Source: Thalassovita gelatinovora (GTDB lineage: Bacteria; Pseudomonadota; Alphaproteobacteria; Rhodobacterales; Rhodobacteraceae). From it: a stretch of 64,000 bases of DNA. The notes below the pieces were generated by a model, which saw only the letters and a program-made list of their open reading frames with translations, did no database searches and was not told where the DNA came from. Location of the stretch: positions 161,229 through 225,228 of the forward strand of contig NZ_CYSA01000027.1 of NCBI RefSeq assembly GCF_001458355.1, read 5' to 3'. Made by a program: the position numbers and the translations under genes. This document shows positions 46,507-54,817 of this stretch, piece by piece; position 1 is the stretch's first letter, and the number at the start of each line of letters is the position of its first letter.

Positions 46507-47046
46507 ATGAAAGTCCTTATCCCACTGGCCGCATCGGTTCTTATGTTCAGCAACCCGGCAGCAGCAAGCCAATTGGAAACCGCGATGAACCGCGTTGTCG
46601 CGAATTATGTCGCTCGTCTTGAGATCGGGCAGAACAATTGGGCCAAGCCAGACAGCTTTGAAGGGGCGTCTTATCAGGAAGCATCGAACCGCATGAACGA
46701 CCCCGATTATGATCCCCGCGATCCAGCCAATGCCTGGGGCGGCCATGATGGTGGCAATGACGACCGCGGTGGGCGCGGCGAAAGCGACCACGGCGGCAAC
46801 GGCGAAAGCGACCACGGTGGCAACGGTGAAGGCGACCACGGCGGCAACGGCGAAAGCGACCACGGTGGCAACGGTGAAGGCGACCACGGCGGTAACGGTG
46901 AAGGCGACCACGGCGGTAACGGTGAAGGCGACCACGGTGGCAATGGCGAAGGTGACCACAGCGGGGATGGTGAAGGCGACCACGGTGGCAATGGCGAAGG
47001 CGACCATGGTGGGGATGGCGAAGGTGACCACGGCGGGGATGACTGA
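46507..47046 (+). CDS. Exported Asp/His/Gly octapeptide-repeat protein
   Basis: A 179-residue protein with a signal peptide (residues 1-~21, ending NPAAA), a ~55-residue globular part (QLETAMNRVVANYVARLEIG), and a tail of eleven octapeptides GE(G/S)DHGGN with late variants ending in D. The repeats place one His and two or three acidic residues per unit, suggesting metal or cation binding, but no family is recognised. AGGAGAA precedes ATG 46507. First of three same-strand genes. Confidence 0.8.
   Translation: MKVLIPLAASVLMFSNPAAASQLETAMNRVVANYVARLEIGQNNWAKPDSFEGASYQEASNRMNDPDYDPRDPANAWGGHDGGNDDRGGRGESDHGGNGESDHGGNGEGDHGGNGESDHGGNGEGDHGGNGEGDHGGNGEGDHGGNGEGDHSGDGEGDHGGNGEGDHGGDGEGDHGGDD
46777..47040 (+). 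repeat. Eleven tandem 24-bp units
   Basis: Units of GGCGAAGGCGACCACGGC-type sequence, exactly 11 x 24 bp and in frame, encode the octapeptide tail. Neighbouring units differ mainly at third positions and at GAAAGC/GAAGGC (Ser/Gly). Copy number is likely to vary between strains. Confidence 0.93.
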
Positions 47047-47133
47047 TCGGTCGCGTTCCCATATGCCAATAATTGCATAACACTCGGCTGCCCTGCTTGA
47101 CGGGGCGGCCAAATTCCTGCCTAGGTTTATCGC

Positions 47134-47616
47134 ATGTTAAAAAAAATCCGCCTGCTTTTCCTGATGGCCGTTCTGACGCTGGCCGCATTGCCCGCGGCGG
47201 CGGATCAGATCCGCGACAGCATCGTATCCCAATTGAAACAGCAAGGTTATGAACAGATCGCTGTCAGCCGCACATGGCTTGGCAGAACGCGAATCCTCGC
47301 CGAGAGGGGAAGCGAACGGCGCGAGATCATCATCAATCCCCGAACCGGCGAAATCCTGCGTGATTTCTGGCGCAGCGATGCTGCCACCGGAGCAGCGCTG
47401 TTGGCGCATCCGGAAGCCGGGGCAAGGTCTGGCGGTGGATCCGGTGGGGGGGCAGACGCTTCGGGTGACGACTCTGGTGATGATGACTCCGGCGACGATT
47501 CCGGTGATGACGACTCTGGTGATGACGGGGGGGATGATTCCGGCGGCGATGGGGAAGGCGATTCCGGCGACGGCGATTCCGGCGATGGCGATGGTGACTC
47601 CGGCGATAGTGACTGA
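47134..47616 (+). CDS. Exported PepSY-like protein with acidic SGDD tail
   Basis: A 160-residue protein: signal peptide (to ALPAAA, residue ~22), a small alpha/beta domain (residues ~24-80) resembling PepSY/YpeB-type folds (IVSQLKQQGYEQIAVSRTWL; EIIINPRTGEILRD), then about 60 residues of Asp, Ser and Gly (DDSGDD repeats). The tail could bind calcium. Same strand and similar build (small domain plus low-complexity acidic tail) as the previous gene; a joint envelope or extracellular role is inferred. Confidence 0.78.
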   Translation: MLKKIRLLFLMAVLTLAALPAAADQIRDSIVSQLKQQGYEQIAVSRTWLGRTRILAERGSERREIIINPRTGEILRDFWRSDAATGAALLAHPEAGARSGGGSGGGADASGDDSGDDDSGDDSGDDDSGDDGGDDSGGDGEGDSGDGDSGDGDGDSGDSD

Positions 47617-47628
47617 GGGGACTGACCA

Positions 47629-48162
47629 ATGCGAAGCTTCTCTTTCATCACGCTCATATTCGTCATTCAGGCGGTCTGTGCCATCTTTTTCGTATCCGAC
47701 ATCCTGTTGACCGTTTTGGGCCTGCGCAGCAGTCCCATATCCTGGCAGACCCGCGAATTGCTGGAAATCGTGGCTGCGCTGGGCCTGCTGTTGGGGTTGA
47801 TCCTTGGGGCTGGAGCGATTCTTCACAGCATGAAAGAAGCCCGCCAGGTGCGGGGCCAGTTGCGGGTGGCTTCGGGGGCTTTCATGGAACTGCTTGAGGA
47901 AAAGTTCGACCTTTGGGCATTGACGCCCGCCGAACGCGATGTGGCGATGTTTTCGATTAAGGGAATGAACACGGGCGAAATTGCCGGATTGCGCAACACC
48001 TCGGAAGGCACCGTGAAAGCCCAGACCAACGCGATCTACCGCAAGGCGCAGGTGACAAGCCGACCGCAGCTTTTAAGCCTGTTCATCGAAGACCTGATGG
48101 CCGATGCCTTGCCCGGTGTCGATGTCGAACCGTTGCAACAGCGTCAATCTGGAACGCGATAG
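47629..48162 (+). CDS. Membrane-anchored LuxR-type HTH regulator
   Basis: A 177-residue protein with two predicted helices spanning the membrane (residues ~5-31 and ~44-65) and a C-terminal LuxR/GerE HTH (LTPAERDVAMFSIKGMNTGE, then NTSEGTVKAQTNAIYRKAQV). There is no receiver or autoinducer domain. It begins 13 bases after the acidic-tail gene, so it may sense envelope conditions and control this small operon. Its end overlaps the convergent DUF2237 gene by 19 bases. Confidence 0.83.
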   Translation: MRSFSFITLIFVIQAVCAIFFVSDILLTVLGLRSSPISWQTRELLEIVAALGLLLGLILGAGAILHSMKEARQVRGQLRVASGAFMELLEEKFDLWALTPAERDVAMFSIKGMNTGEIAGLRNTSEGTVKAQTNAIYRKAQVTSRPQLLSLFIEDLMADALPGVDVEPLQQRQSGTR

Positions 48163-48521
48163 ACCTCAAGAATATCCAGCGGGACCATGTCCAGCGCGGC
48201 CTGATGGGTGGCTTCCAGCCGCACCAAGGGCGCACAGCCTTCGTCATGCGCCTGTAAGAACCGCGCAGCGCACAGACACCATTTATCCCCCGGTTTCAGA
48301 CCGGGAAAACGGTATTGCGGCATTGGCGTGGTCAGATCGTTGCCGACATATTTCGAAAACGCCAGAAATTCGGCAGTCATGATCACGCAAACCGTGTGGC
48401 TTCCACTGTCTTCGGCGCAGGTATTGCAGTGGCCGTCGCGGAAATAGCCGGTAAGCGGGTCGTTGGAACAAGGTTCCAGTGCGGTGCCGATGACATTGAC
48501 GGACGGGGACGGGATGACCAT
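48144..48521 (-). CDS. DUF2237 family protein
   Basis: A 125-residue protein beginning with VIGTALEPCSNDPLTGYFRDGHCNT, the DUF2237 signature, with CVIMTAEFLAFSKYVGNDLT and GLKPGDKWCLCAARF. Several conserved cysteines suggest redox or metal binding but the family is uncharacterised. Confidence 0.86.
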   Translation of the reverse strand: MVIPSPSVNVIGTALEPCSNDPLTGYFRDGHCNTCAEDSGSHTVCVIMTAEFLAFSKYVGNDLTTPMPQYRFPGLKPGDKWCLCAARFLQAHDEGCAPLVRLEATHQAALDMVPLDILEVYRVPD

Positions 48522-48623
48522 GTGCGCGCTCCTGTTTTCTGACCGCAGTCTAGGCGGGCGACGCCATTTGAGATAGTGGCAAATGCGGCGGATTGGCCCG
48601 CGCCCGGAAATGCGCGGCCAGGC

Positions 48624-49307
48624 TCACTTGAACTTATCCATCAGCTTTTCCATCGGGCTGCGATTGTCTGCCTGCTTTGCCGGTTCAGGCGTGGCGGGGG
48701 CGTCCGGTTTGGTCTTGTTGTTGCCGCCGGAACTGCGCGGCGGGGCCACCCGTAGCGCCACCGCATTGAGAAATTTTCCGCTGTCACCCGACGCAAGTTT
48801 CGCTGCCCCGTCGCTGATCCCGCGCAGCAGATCGTCAAGCCAGTCCTGATCGGCCTTGGCGAAATCAGACAGCACGTAACCCGCCACCCGGTCCTTATGG
48901 CCGGGATGACCAATGCCCAACCGCACCCGGCCATAGTCGGCCCCGATATGTTGATGGATCGACCGCAGCCCGTTATGGCCAGCATGGCCGCCGCCCTGCT
49001 TGACCCGGCATTTGCCCGGCGCTAGGTCCAGCTCGTCATGGAACACCATCACGTCGGCGGGGCTCAGTTTATAGAACCGCATCGCTTCGCCGACCGATTG
49101 GCCGGACAGGTTCATGAAGGTTTCGGGCTTCAGCAAGATCACCTTTTCGCGGCCCAGCTTGCCTTCGCTCAACTGGCCCTGAAATTTCGCCCGCCAAGGC
49201 GCAAAGCCATGATCCTCGGCGATCCGGTCCAGCGCCATGAAGCCGATATTGTGGCGGTTGCCGGCGTATTTCGCCCCCGGATTTCCCAGGCCAATCCAGA
49301 GTTGCAT
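48624..49307 (-). CDS. pth: Peptidyl-tRNA hydrolase
   Basis: A 227-residue enzyme releasing tRNA from stalled peptidyl-tRNA. WIGLGNPGAKYAGNRHNIGF holds the catalytic His19; TFMNLSGQSV, FHDELDLAPGK and GGGHAGHNGLRSI are conserved. The last ~35 residues are a Pro/Ala/Lys-rich extension beyond the E. coli length. It lies downstream of rplY on the same strand, the usual pairing. Confidence 0.95.
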   Translation of the reverse strand: MQLWIGLGNPGAKYAGNRHNIGFMALDRIAEDHGFAPWRAKFQGQLSEGKLGREKVILLKPETFMNLSGQSVGEAMRFYKLSPADVMVFHDELDLAPGKCRVKQGGGHAGHNGLRSIHQHIGADYGRVRLGIGHPGHKDRVAGYVLSDFAKADQDWLDDLLRGISDGAAKLASGDSGKFLNAVALRVAPPRSSGGNNKTKPDAPATPEPAKQADNRSPMEKLMDKFK

Positions 49308-49354
49308 TGTGGGGGGGGTCCTTCAATCTGGTTTGCAACAATTTAACCGGCGTC

Positions 49355-49528
49355 ATGAAAGGAATCAACGGGTTGCAACAGAATGAACGGCAGATGGAAA
49401 TATCGAAGAAATATCCCGGCACGATGATCAAGCGGATCGTTGATTGCATGTCCGAAAGCGGGCTGACCTATGATCCGGTTGCCAGCAACGGGCGGGTGAT
49501 CGGGTTCGCGTGGGTGCAAGGGGACTGA
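49355..49528 (+). CDS. Possible small protein between pth and rplY
   Basis: A 57-codon frame on the strand opposite to both neighbours. The C-terminal part (RIVDCMSESGLTYDPVASNG, then RVIGFAWVQGD) looks protein-like, but no ribosome site is evident before ATG 49355 or ATG 49394, and no family is recognised. Could be chance. Confidence 0.3.
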   Translation: MKGINGLQQNERQMEISKKYPGTMIKRIVDCMSESGLTYDPVASNGRVIGFAWVQGD

Positions 49529-49554
49529 TCCCGGTCCCACGATCTGGACCAAAG

Positions 49555-49583
49555 AAAAACGCGGACCCGAAGGCCCGCGTTTC
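49555..49583 (-). terminator. Terminator after rplY (minus strand)
   Basis: On the minus strand AACGCGGGCC-TTCG-GGTCCGCGTT is followed by TTTCT: a stem with a stable TTCG-type tetraloop 31 bases after the rplY stop. Confidence 0.8.
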
Positions 49584-49613
49584 CCAAAATTCAAAGCGCG
49601 ATGGCGTTGAAGA

Positions 49614-50249
49614 TTATTCTTCAGCCGCTTCCGCGACTTCTTCGCCTTCACCTTCGTCTTCGTCCTCAGCCGAACGCAGACCCGACGGGGCCGACACGTT
49701 GGCGATCACGAAATCGCGGTCGATCGTGGTCTTGGCCCCTGCGGGCAGGGTCACGTCGCTGATGTGCAGCACGTCACCGATTTCGACCTCGGACAGATCG
49801 ATTTCAAGCTTCTCAGGGATGTCACCGGCCAGAACGTTCAATTCCACTTCGGGGCGCACAATGGTCAGAACGCCGCCTTTTTTCAAACCGGGGCAAGTTT
49901 CCTGATTGAGGAAGTCCACGTGGATGAACAAGCTGATCCGGCTGGTGCGGCGCAAACGCATGAAATCGACATGGGTCGGCAAATCCTTGACCACGTCGCG
50001 TTGCACGTCGCGGCAGATCACACGCACGTCGTCCTGACCGTCAACCTTGAGGTTGAACAGGGTCGACTTGAACCGACCGGCTTTCAGGCGCTTGAGCAGC
50101 GCGTTGAACGGGATGTTGATCGGCAGCGGATCGGCGTCACCACCGAAAACGATACCGGGAACTTTGCCTTCGCGACGTGCCTGACGAGCGGCGCCCTTGC
50201 CTGTCCCCGTCCGGGCCTCAGCGTGAAGATCAGGAATTTCTCCAGCCAT
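49614..50249 (-). CDS. rplY: 50S ribosomal protein L25/general stress protein Ctc
   Basis: A 211-residue long-form L25 (bL25, Ctc type). The 5S-rRNA-binding L25 domain ([20 protein letters not shown]) is followed by the TL5/Ctc C-terminal beta domain and an acidic Glu-rich tail ([18 protein letters not shown]). ATG 50249 with GGAGA upstream is the start; the frame continues 49 codons upstream without family sequence. Confidence 0.94.
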   Translation of the reverse strand: MAGEIPDLHAEARTGTGKGAARQARREGKVPGIVFGGDADPLPINIPFNALLKRLKAGRFKSTLFNLKVDGQDDVRVICRDVQRDVVKDLPTHVDFMRLRRTSRISLFIHVDFLNQETCPGLKKGGVLTIVRPEVELNVLAGDIPEKLEIDLSEVEIGDVLHISDVTLPAGAKTTIDRDFVIANVSAPSGLRSAEDEDEGEGEEVAEAAEE

Positions 50250-50426
50250 TTGAATTCTCCAATATGTCAGATGCGCGGGTATCCTCCAAGGCTGTATACC
50301 CGCATGAAGACGCGCGTATAGACCAGTCTTGGAAAATTGAAAAGGCCTTTTTCGCAAGGCGTTGCCGGTTCCGTTTCCTTGAAACCGAAACGTCAACGCG
50401 GCTATGGGGCCCGATGCAAACGCCGG

Positions 50427-51059
50427 TCAGTTTTCGCTGACCGGTTCATGCAGATACCCGCCCGCCGCGACGATCCGGTCGTAAAGCGCAAAATCTTCTG
50501 CCCGGGCGTCGCGCAGCCGGGCCTCCATTTCGGCGCTCAACGGCGCGTCGATCTGCGGTGACACGTTCTTCTGCTTGGTCTCGAAATCCTGCCCCAGCCG
50601 CGCGGACAGGAACTGCCGCAGCAGGAGCGGGCGCTCATAGGCAAACAGGTGATCAACCCGGACCGCACCGTCTTCTGAGGCCAGAAAGGTCAATTGGCTG
50701 CCGATCCGGGCGAATTCCGGCGGCCGCGGCGCGATCACTTCGGCCACGAAGTCGTCAAAACGCATGCCTTCCAGAACGCCCTTTTCCTTCTTCGGTGTCG
50801 GACGACTGCGGTATCGGTACCAACTGCGGATCTGTTCGATCGGATGACGCATCACCGCGACGCGTTCCGGGGTCAGCCCATGCGCCTCCCGCAGATACGG
50901 GCCGAAATGACGCTCATATTTGCGCAGCGACATATGCTTATAAGCGGCCTTGCCGGAAAAGCTGATCTCGGCCTTGCCTTTCAGCGCAAGGTGATAAGCG
51001 GTGGAACCGGTTTTGGGAACCGCAAACAAAACCAGATTGGCGTCAACGAAAACCAGCAT
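50427..51059 (-). CDS. Sulfotransferase-like protein
   Basis: A 210-residue protein with sulfotransferase-fold motifs: the 5'-phosphosulfate-type loop FAVPKTGSTAYHLAL (residues ~12-26) and a 3'-phosphate-type segment VMRHPIEQIRSWYRY (~68-82). Related short proteins in roseobacters are sometimes misnamed gamma-glutamyl kinase. The sulfate acceptor is unknown, and PAPS use is inferred from the motifs. Confidence 0.7.
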   Translation of the reverse strand: MLVFVDANLVLFAVPKTGSTAYHLALKGKAEISFSGKAAYKHMSLRKYERHFGPYLREAHGLTPERVAVMRHPIEQIRSWYRYRSRPTPKKEKGVLEGMRFDDFVAEVIAPRPPEFARIGSQLTFLASEDGAVRVDHLFAYERPLLLRQFLSARLGQDFETKQKNVSPQIDAPLSAEMEARLRDARAEDFALYDRIVAAGGYLHEPVSEN

Positions 51060-51120
51060 TCAGGGGCCTCTTCCTTGCTTCGCGCCACACTGCCCCAGCC
51101 CGCAAGAAGTGTCAAAACCC

Positions 51121-51195
51121 TGATCTTCTTCTGTTTGAAAATATCCTCGGGGGGGTGGCCCGAAGGGCCTTGGGGGGCAGACAGCCCCCCTTGTC
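51121..51195 (-). repeat. Dispersed intergenic repeat, copy 5 (minus orientation)
   Basis: On the minus strand: GGGGGGCTGTCTGCCCCCC hairpin, a GGCCCTTCGGGCC hairpin, then CCCGAGGATATTTTCAAACA and GAAGAAG. Located between lldD and the sulfotransferase-like gene. Confidence 0.65.
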
Positions 51196-51203
51196 GCGAC
51201 CTG

Positions 51204-52367
51204 TTACTGCCAGCGTCCGGCGAAATCTTCCGGCACCATCAGGACGGATCGGTCCAGTTCGTCGATCCGGCGCCGACCACATAACGCCATGGACAGGTCC
51301 AGTTCCTTGTGCAGCACTTCCAGCGCTGTGCTGACCCCTTGTTCGCCCATCGCTCCCAGCCCGTAAACGAAGGCGCGGCCGATATAGGTGCCCTTGGCCC
51401 CCATCGCCATGGCTTTCAGAATGTCCTGTCCCGACCGGATGCCGCTGTCGAGATGGACTTCGACCTGATCGCCCACCGCATCCAGAATCGACGGCAGCGC
51501 CTTGATCGAACTGATCGCCCCGTCCAACTGCCGACCGCCATGGTTCGACACGATGATGGCGTCGGCGCCCACCTGCAGCGCCATTTTCGCGTCCTCGGCG
51601 TCCAGAATCCCTTTCAGGATCACCGGACCGCCCCATTCTTCCTTGATCCGGGCGATCTTGCCCCAGTCAAGGGTGGGGTCGAATTGTTCAGCGGTCCAGG
51701 CCCCCAGATTGGCAGCGTCCGTCACCCCTTCGGCATGACCGACGATATTGCCGAAATGGCGCCGTTTCGCCCCCAGCATTCCAATACCCCAGCGCCATTT
51801 CGTCATCAGGTTGGCGACGGTCGCGGGTGTCAGTTTCGGCGGTGCGCTCAGCCCGTTTTTCAGATCCTTGTGGCGCTGCCCGAGGATCTGAAGATCCAGG
51901 GTGATGACCAGGGCCGAACATTTCGCATCCTTGGCGCGCTGGATCAGCCGGCTGACGAAATCGGTGTCCTTCATGGTGTAAAGCTGGAACCAGAAGGGTT
52001 TGGTGGTGGCTTCGGCCACGTCCTCGATCGAATTGATCGACATGGTCGACAAGGTGAAGGGGACGCCGAACTTTTCCGCCGCTCGCGCCGCCTTGATTTC
52101 GCCATCGGCGCATTGCATGCCGGTCAACCCGACCGGGGCCAGTGCCACCGGCATGGCCACGTTCTGGCCGATCATCTGGGTCGCGGTCGAGCGTCCCGAC
52201 ATGTCCACCGCCACCCGCTGGCGCAGCCGGATCTGGTCGAAATCGGACACGTTCTCTCGGAAGGTCTGTTCGGTCCAACTGCCGCTTTCGGCGTAGTCAT
52301 AGAACATGCGCGGAGCGCGGCGTTTGTAAATTCGTTTGAGGTCATCGATGCAGGTAATGACTGGCAT
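51204..52367 (-). CDS. lldD: FMN-dependent alpha-hydroxy acid (L-lactate) dehydrogenase
   Basis: A 387-residue (beta/alpha)8 flavoprotein. The active-site SNHGGRQLDGA segment (catalytic His and Arg), the N-terminal FDYAESGSWTEQT-like motif (MFYDYAESGSWTEQTFREN), PVALAPVGLTGM, and the C-terminal HLDSGIRSGQDILKAMAMGA and GRAFVYG flavin-phosphate region are present. It most probably oxidises L-lactate to pyruvate using the quinone pool; other 2-hydroxy acids are possible. ATG 52367 begins the family sequence MPVITCIDDLKRIYKRRAPR. Confidence 0.9.
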   Translation of the reverse strand: MPVITCIDDLKRIYKRRAPRMFYDYAESGSWTEQTFRENVSDFDQIRLRQRVAVDMSGRSTATQMIGQNVAMPVALAPVGLTGMQCADGEIKAARAAEKFGVPFTLSTMSINSIEDVAEATTKPFWFQLYTMKDTDFVSRLIQRAKDAKCSALVITLDLQILGQRHKDLKNGLSAPPKLTPATVANLMTKWRWGIGMLGAKRRHFGNIVGHAEGVTDAANLGAWTAEQFDPTLDWGKIARIKEEWGGPVILKGILDAEDAKMALQVGADAIIVSNHGGRQLDGAISSIKALPSILDAVGDQVEVHLDSGIRSGQDILKAMAMGAKGTYIGRAFVYGLGAMGEQGVSTALEVLHKELDLSMALCGRRRIDELDRSVLMVPEDFAGRWQ

Positions 52368-52495
52368 AAAGGCGCTCTTTCTGCGGTATTGGTTAAAATT
52401 TTTTACCAATGAGAACCGCCTATCGCAACTGTTATTGCGGAAATGTGGCCGTTCCGGCCCAATTGGTCATCGTTGCCAAATCGAGCGCACAGGTT

Positions 52496-52595
52496 TTGCA
52501 CTGCAACAGGTGCAACGCAGATGGGGGCGCTGCCCCCGCCATTGAAAACAAGAGGTTTTCAACGGCTCCCCCGAGTATTTACACCAAGAAGAAAC
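52496..52595 (+). repeat. Dispersed intergenic repeat, copy 6 (fullest copy)
   Basis: The spacer between lldD and trpA contains, in order, a TTGCAC...GTGCAA hairpin around GCAACAGGTGC (52496-52515), a GGGGGCGCTGCCCCC hairpin (52523-52537) and CCCCCGAGTATTTACACCAA followed by GAAGAAA. The copy after fabI has the same parts in the same order. Other copies: 871, 29934, 35069 and 51121. Confidence 0.7.
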
Positions 52596-52630
52596 GGCAT
52601 GTTTTCATCTTGCGCCAAATACGCTTCGGG

Positions 52631-53422
52631 TCAGGCGCGGTGGGCCCCATCTGACAGGGACTTGACGAAAGCGGCGACTTGCGCGACCGATTTGCCTTCA
52701 CCGATCTGTTTGACGATCGCCGAACCGACAACGCAGCCGTCGGCGACGCTGGCAATGTTTTCGGCAGTGTCGGGCGTGTTGATGCCAAACCCGACGATCA
52801 CCGGCAAATCTGTCTGCGCCTTGATGCGGGCCACTTCCGGTCCGACATCGGTGGCCTGTGCCTCGGCGGCGCCGGTGATGCCGGTGATCGACACGTAATA
52901 GACGAAACCCGAGGTGTTTTGCAGCACTTTGGGCAGCCGTTTGTCGTCAGTGGTTGGTGTGGCCAAGCGGATGAAGTTGAGCCCGGCCTTTTGCGCCGGA
53001 ATGCAGAGTTCATCGTCTTCCTCGGGGGGCAGATCTACCACGATCAACCCATCGATGCCGGCCGCCTTGGCATCGACCAGAAACCTGTCCACGCCCCGGC
53101 TATAGATCGGATTGTAATACCCCATCATCACGATCGGCGTGGTATCGTCCGTCTTGCGGAATTCGGTCGCCATATCGAGCGTCTTTTGCAAGGTCTGGCC
53201 GCTTTCCAACGCGCGCTGACCGGCCCGTTGAATGGTGGGGCCGTCGGCCATCGGATCGGTGAAAGGTTGGCCCAGTTCGATCACGTCAACGCCCGCTTCG
53301 GGCAGTGCTTTCATGATTTCCAGCGATTTGTCGTAATCGGGATCGCCCGCCATCATGTAAGCCACGAAAGCTTTCTTGCCTTCGGCTTTCAAGGCGGCGA
53401 ATTTGGCGTCAATGCGTGTCAT
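52631..53422 (-). CDS. trpA: Tryptophan synthase alpha chain TrpA
   Basis: A 263-residue (beta/alpha)8 enzyme cleaving indole-glycerol phosphate. [20 protein letters not shown] holds the catalytic Glu49 (VIELG) and Asp60; [14 protein letters not shown], the phosphate loops [10 protein letters not shown] and GCVVGSAIV are intact. It is about 7 kb from trpFB and in the opposite direction, so subunit stoichiometry must be set by separate promoters. Confidence 0.95.
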   Translation of the reverse strand: MTRIDAKFAALKAEGKKAFVAYMMAGDPDYDKSLEIMKALPEAGVDVIELGQPFTDPMADGPTIQRAGQRALESGQTLQKTLDMATEFRKTDDTTPIVMMGYYNPIYSRGVDRFLVDAKAAGIDGLIVVDLPPEEDDELCIPAQKAGLNFIRLATPTTDDKRLPKVLQNTSGFVYYVSITGITGAAEAQATDVGPEVARIKAQTDLPVIVGFGINTPDTAENIASVADGCVVGSAIVKQIGEGKSVAQVAAFVKSLSDGAHRA

Positions 53423-53651
53423 GCGGGCACCCCTTTTGTGTCTCCAGAGGGGATGTGCCCGTTTCGGCAGGGAAAATCAATGCCAGCTTGTGCAGCCGTC
53501 GCATTGAACCGGCATTGCGGGCGAATTGGGTCTGGACCATGCTGAATCGTGTTGCATTTCTGGCCTTGCGGCGGGGCAGGGGAAACAGGCCGCTTGCGTC
53601 CTCCACGGTCCTTGCCTAGAAGCAGCACGGATATGTGACAGGAGGCCGGGA

Positions 53652-54749
53652 ATGGGCTTTAAGATGGGAATCGTGGGTCTGCCTAATGTGGGCAAGTCGA
53701 CCCTGTTCAATGCGCTGACGAAAACCGCTGCTGCGCAGGCGGCGAATTTTCCGTTCTGCACCATCGAACCCAATGTCGGCGAGGTGAACGTCCCCGATGC
53801 CCGGCTCGACAAGCTGGCCGCGGCCGCCGGGTCGAAAGCGATCATCCCGACACGGATGACCTTTGTTGATATTGCCGGTCTGGTGAAAGGCGCGTCCAAG
53901 GGCGAAGGTCTGGGCAACCAGTTCCTCGCCAATATCCGTGAAGTCGATGCTATCGCCCATGTGCTGCGGTGTTTCGAAGACGGTGATGTCACCCATGTCG
54001 AAGGCCGGGTCGACCCGGTTGCCGATGCCGATACGATCGAAACCGAACTGATGTTATCCGATCTCGAAAGCATCGAGAAGCGCCGCGCCAACCTAGTGCG
54101 CAAGCTCAAGGGCAACGACAAGGAAGCCCAGCAGCAAGACCGGCTTTTGGCCACCGCGCAGGAGGTGCTGGAAAATGGTCAGCCCGCCCGCGTGGTCGCG
54201 GTGGACGAGGACGACGCCAAGGCCTGGAAAATGCTGCAATTGCTGACCACAAAGCCGGTGCTTTACGTCTGCAACGTATCCGAAGACGATGCTGCCAGCG
54301 GCAATGCCCATTCCGAAAAAGTGGCTGCAATGGCTGCTGAACAGGGCAATTCGCATGTCATCATTTCGGCACGGATCGAAGAAGAAATCAGCCAGCTTGA
54401 CGATGACGAAGCCGAAATGTTCCTCAGCGAAATGGGACTGGAGGAAGCCGGGCTCGACCGGTTGATCCGTGCCGGTTACGAATTGCTGCATCTGGAAACC
54501 TATTTCACCGTCGGCCCCAAAGAAGCCCGCGCCTGGACCATCAAGCATGGCACCCTTGCACCGCAGGCCGCTGGCGTGATCCACGGCGATTTCGAAAAGG
54601 GTTTCATCCGTTCCGAAACCATCGCATTTGACGATTTCATCGCCTGCAAGGGCGAACAAGGGGCCAAGGAAGCCGGCAAGATGCGGTCAGAAGGCAAGGG
54701 ATACGTTGTGAAGGACGGCGATGTCCTGCATTTCCTGTTCAACACCTGA
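53652..54749 (+). CDS. ychF: Redox-regulated ATPase/GTPase YchF
   Basis: A 365-residue Obg-family P-loop protein with G1 GLPNVGKST, G3 DIAGLVKGASKGEGLGNQFL, a non-canonical specificity motif (explaining ATP preference in the family) and the C-terminal TGS-like domain (WTIKHGTLAPQAAGVIHGDF). YchF binds ribosomes and affects oxidative stress responses in other bacteria. ATG 53652 gives MGFKMGIVGLPN, the usual family start. Confidence 0.95.
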   Translation: MGFKMGIVGLPNVGKSTLFNALTKTAAAQAANFPFCTIEPNVGEVNVPDARLDKLAAAAGSKAIIPTRMTFVDIAGLVKGASKGEGLGNQFLANIREVDAIAHVLRCFEDGDVTHVEGRVDPVADADTIETELMLSDLESIEKRRANLVRKLKGNDKEAQQQDRLLATAQEVLENGQPARVVAVDEDDAKAWKMLQLLTTKPVLYVCNVSEDDAASGNAHSEKVAAMAAEQGNSHVIISARIEEEISQLDDDEAEMFLSEMGLEEAGLDRLIRAGYELLHLETYFTVGPKEARAWTIKHGTLAPQAAGVIHGDFEKGFIRSETIAFDDFIACKGEQGAKEAGKMRSEGKGYVVKDGDVLHFLFNT

Positions 54750-54817
54750 TACCGCTTGCTGAAACCGTTGCGACGAAACGGGTCGGGCGCGCAGCCCGGC
54801 CGCTTCGGGCAGGCGGA

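Noticed and set aside
46777..47040. Tandem 24-bp repeats as a CRISPR array
   Set aside because: Units are directly contiguous without spacers and encode an in-frame octapeptide.
46459..47188. Long antisense frames over the repeat-protein gene
   Set aside because: They mirror the 24-bp repeats in low-complexity composition (His/Arg/Gly or Ala/Val/Thr). The plus-strand frame has a signal peptide and a ribosome site.
50427..51059. Gamma-glutamyl kinase label sometimes given to such proteins
   Set aside because: The visible loops fit a sulfotransferase fold; there is no amino-acid-kinase motif.
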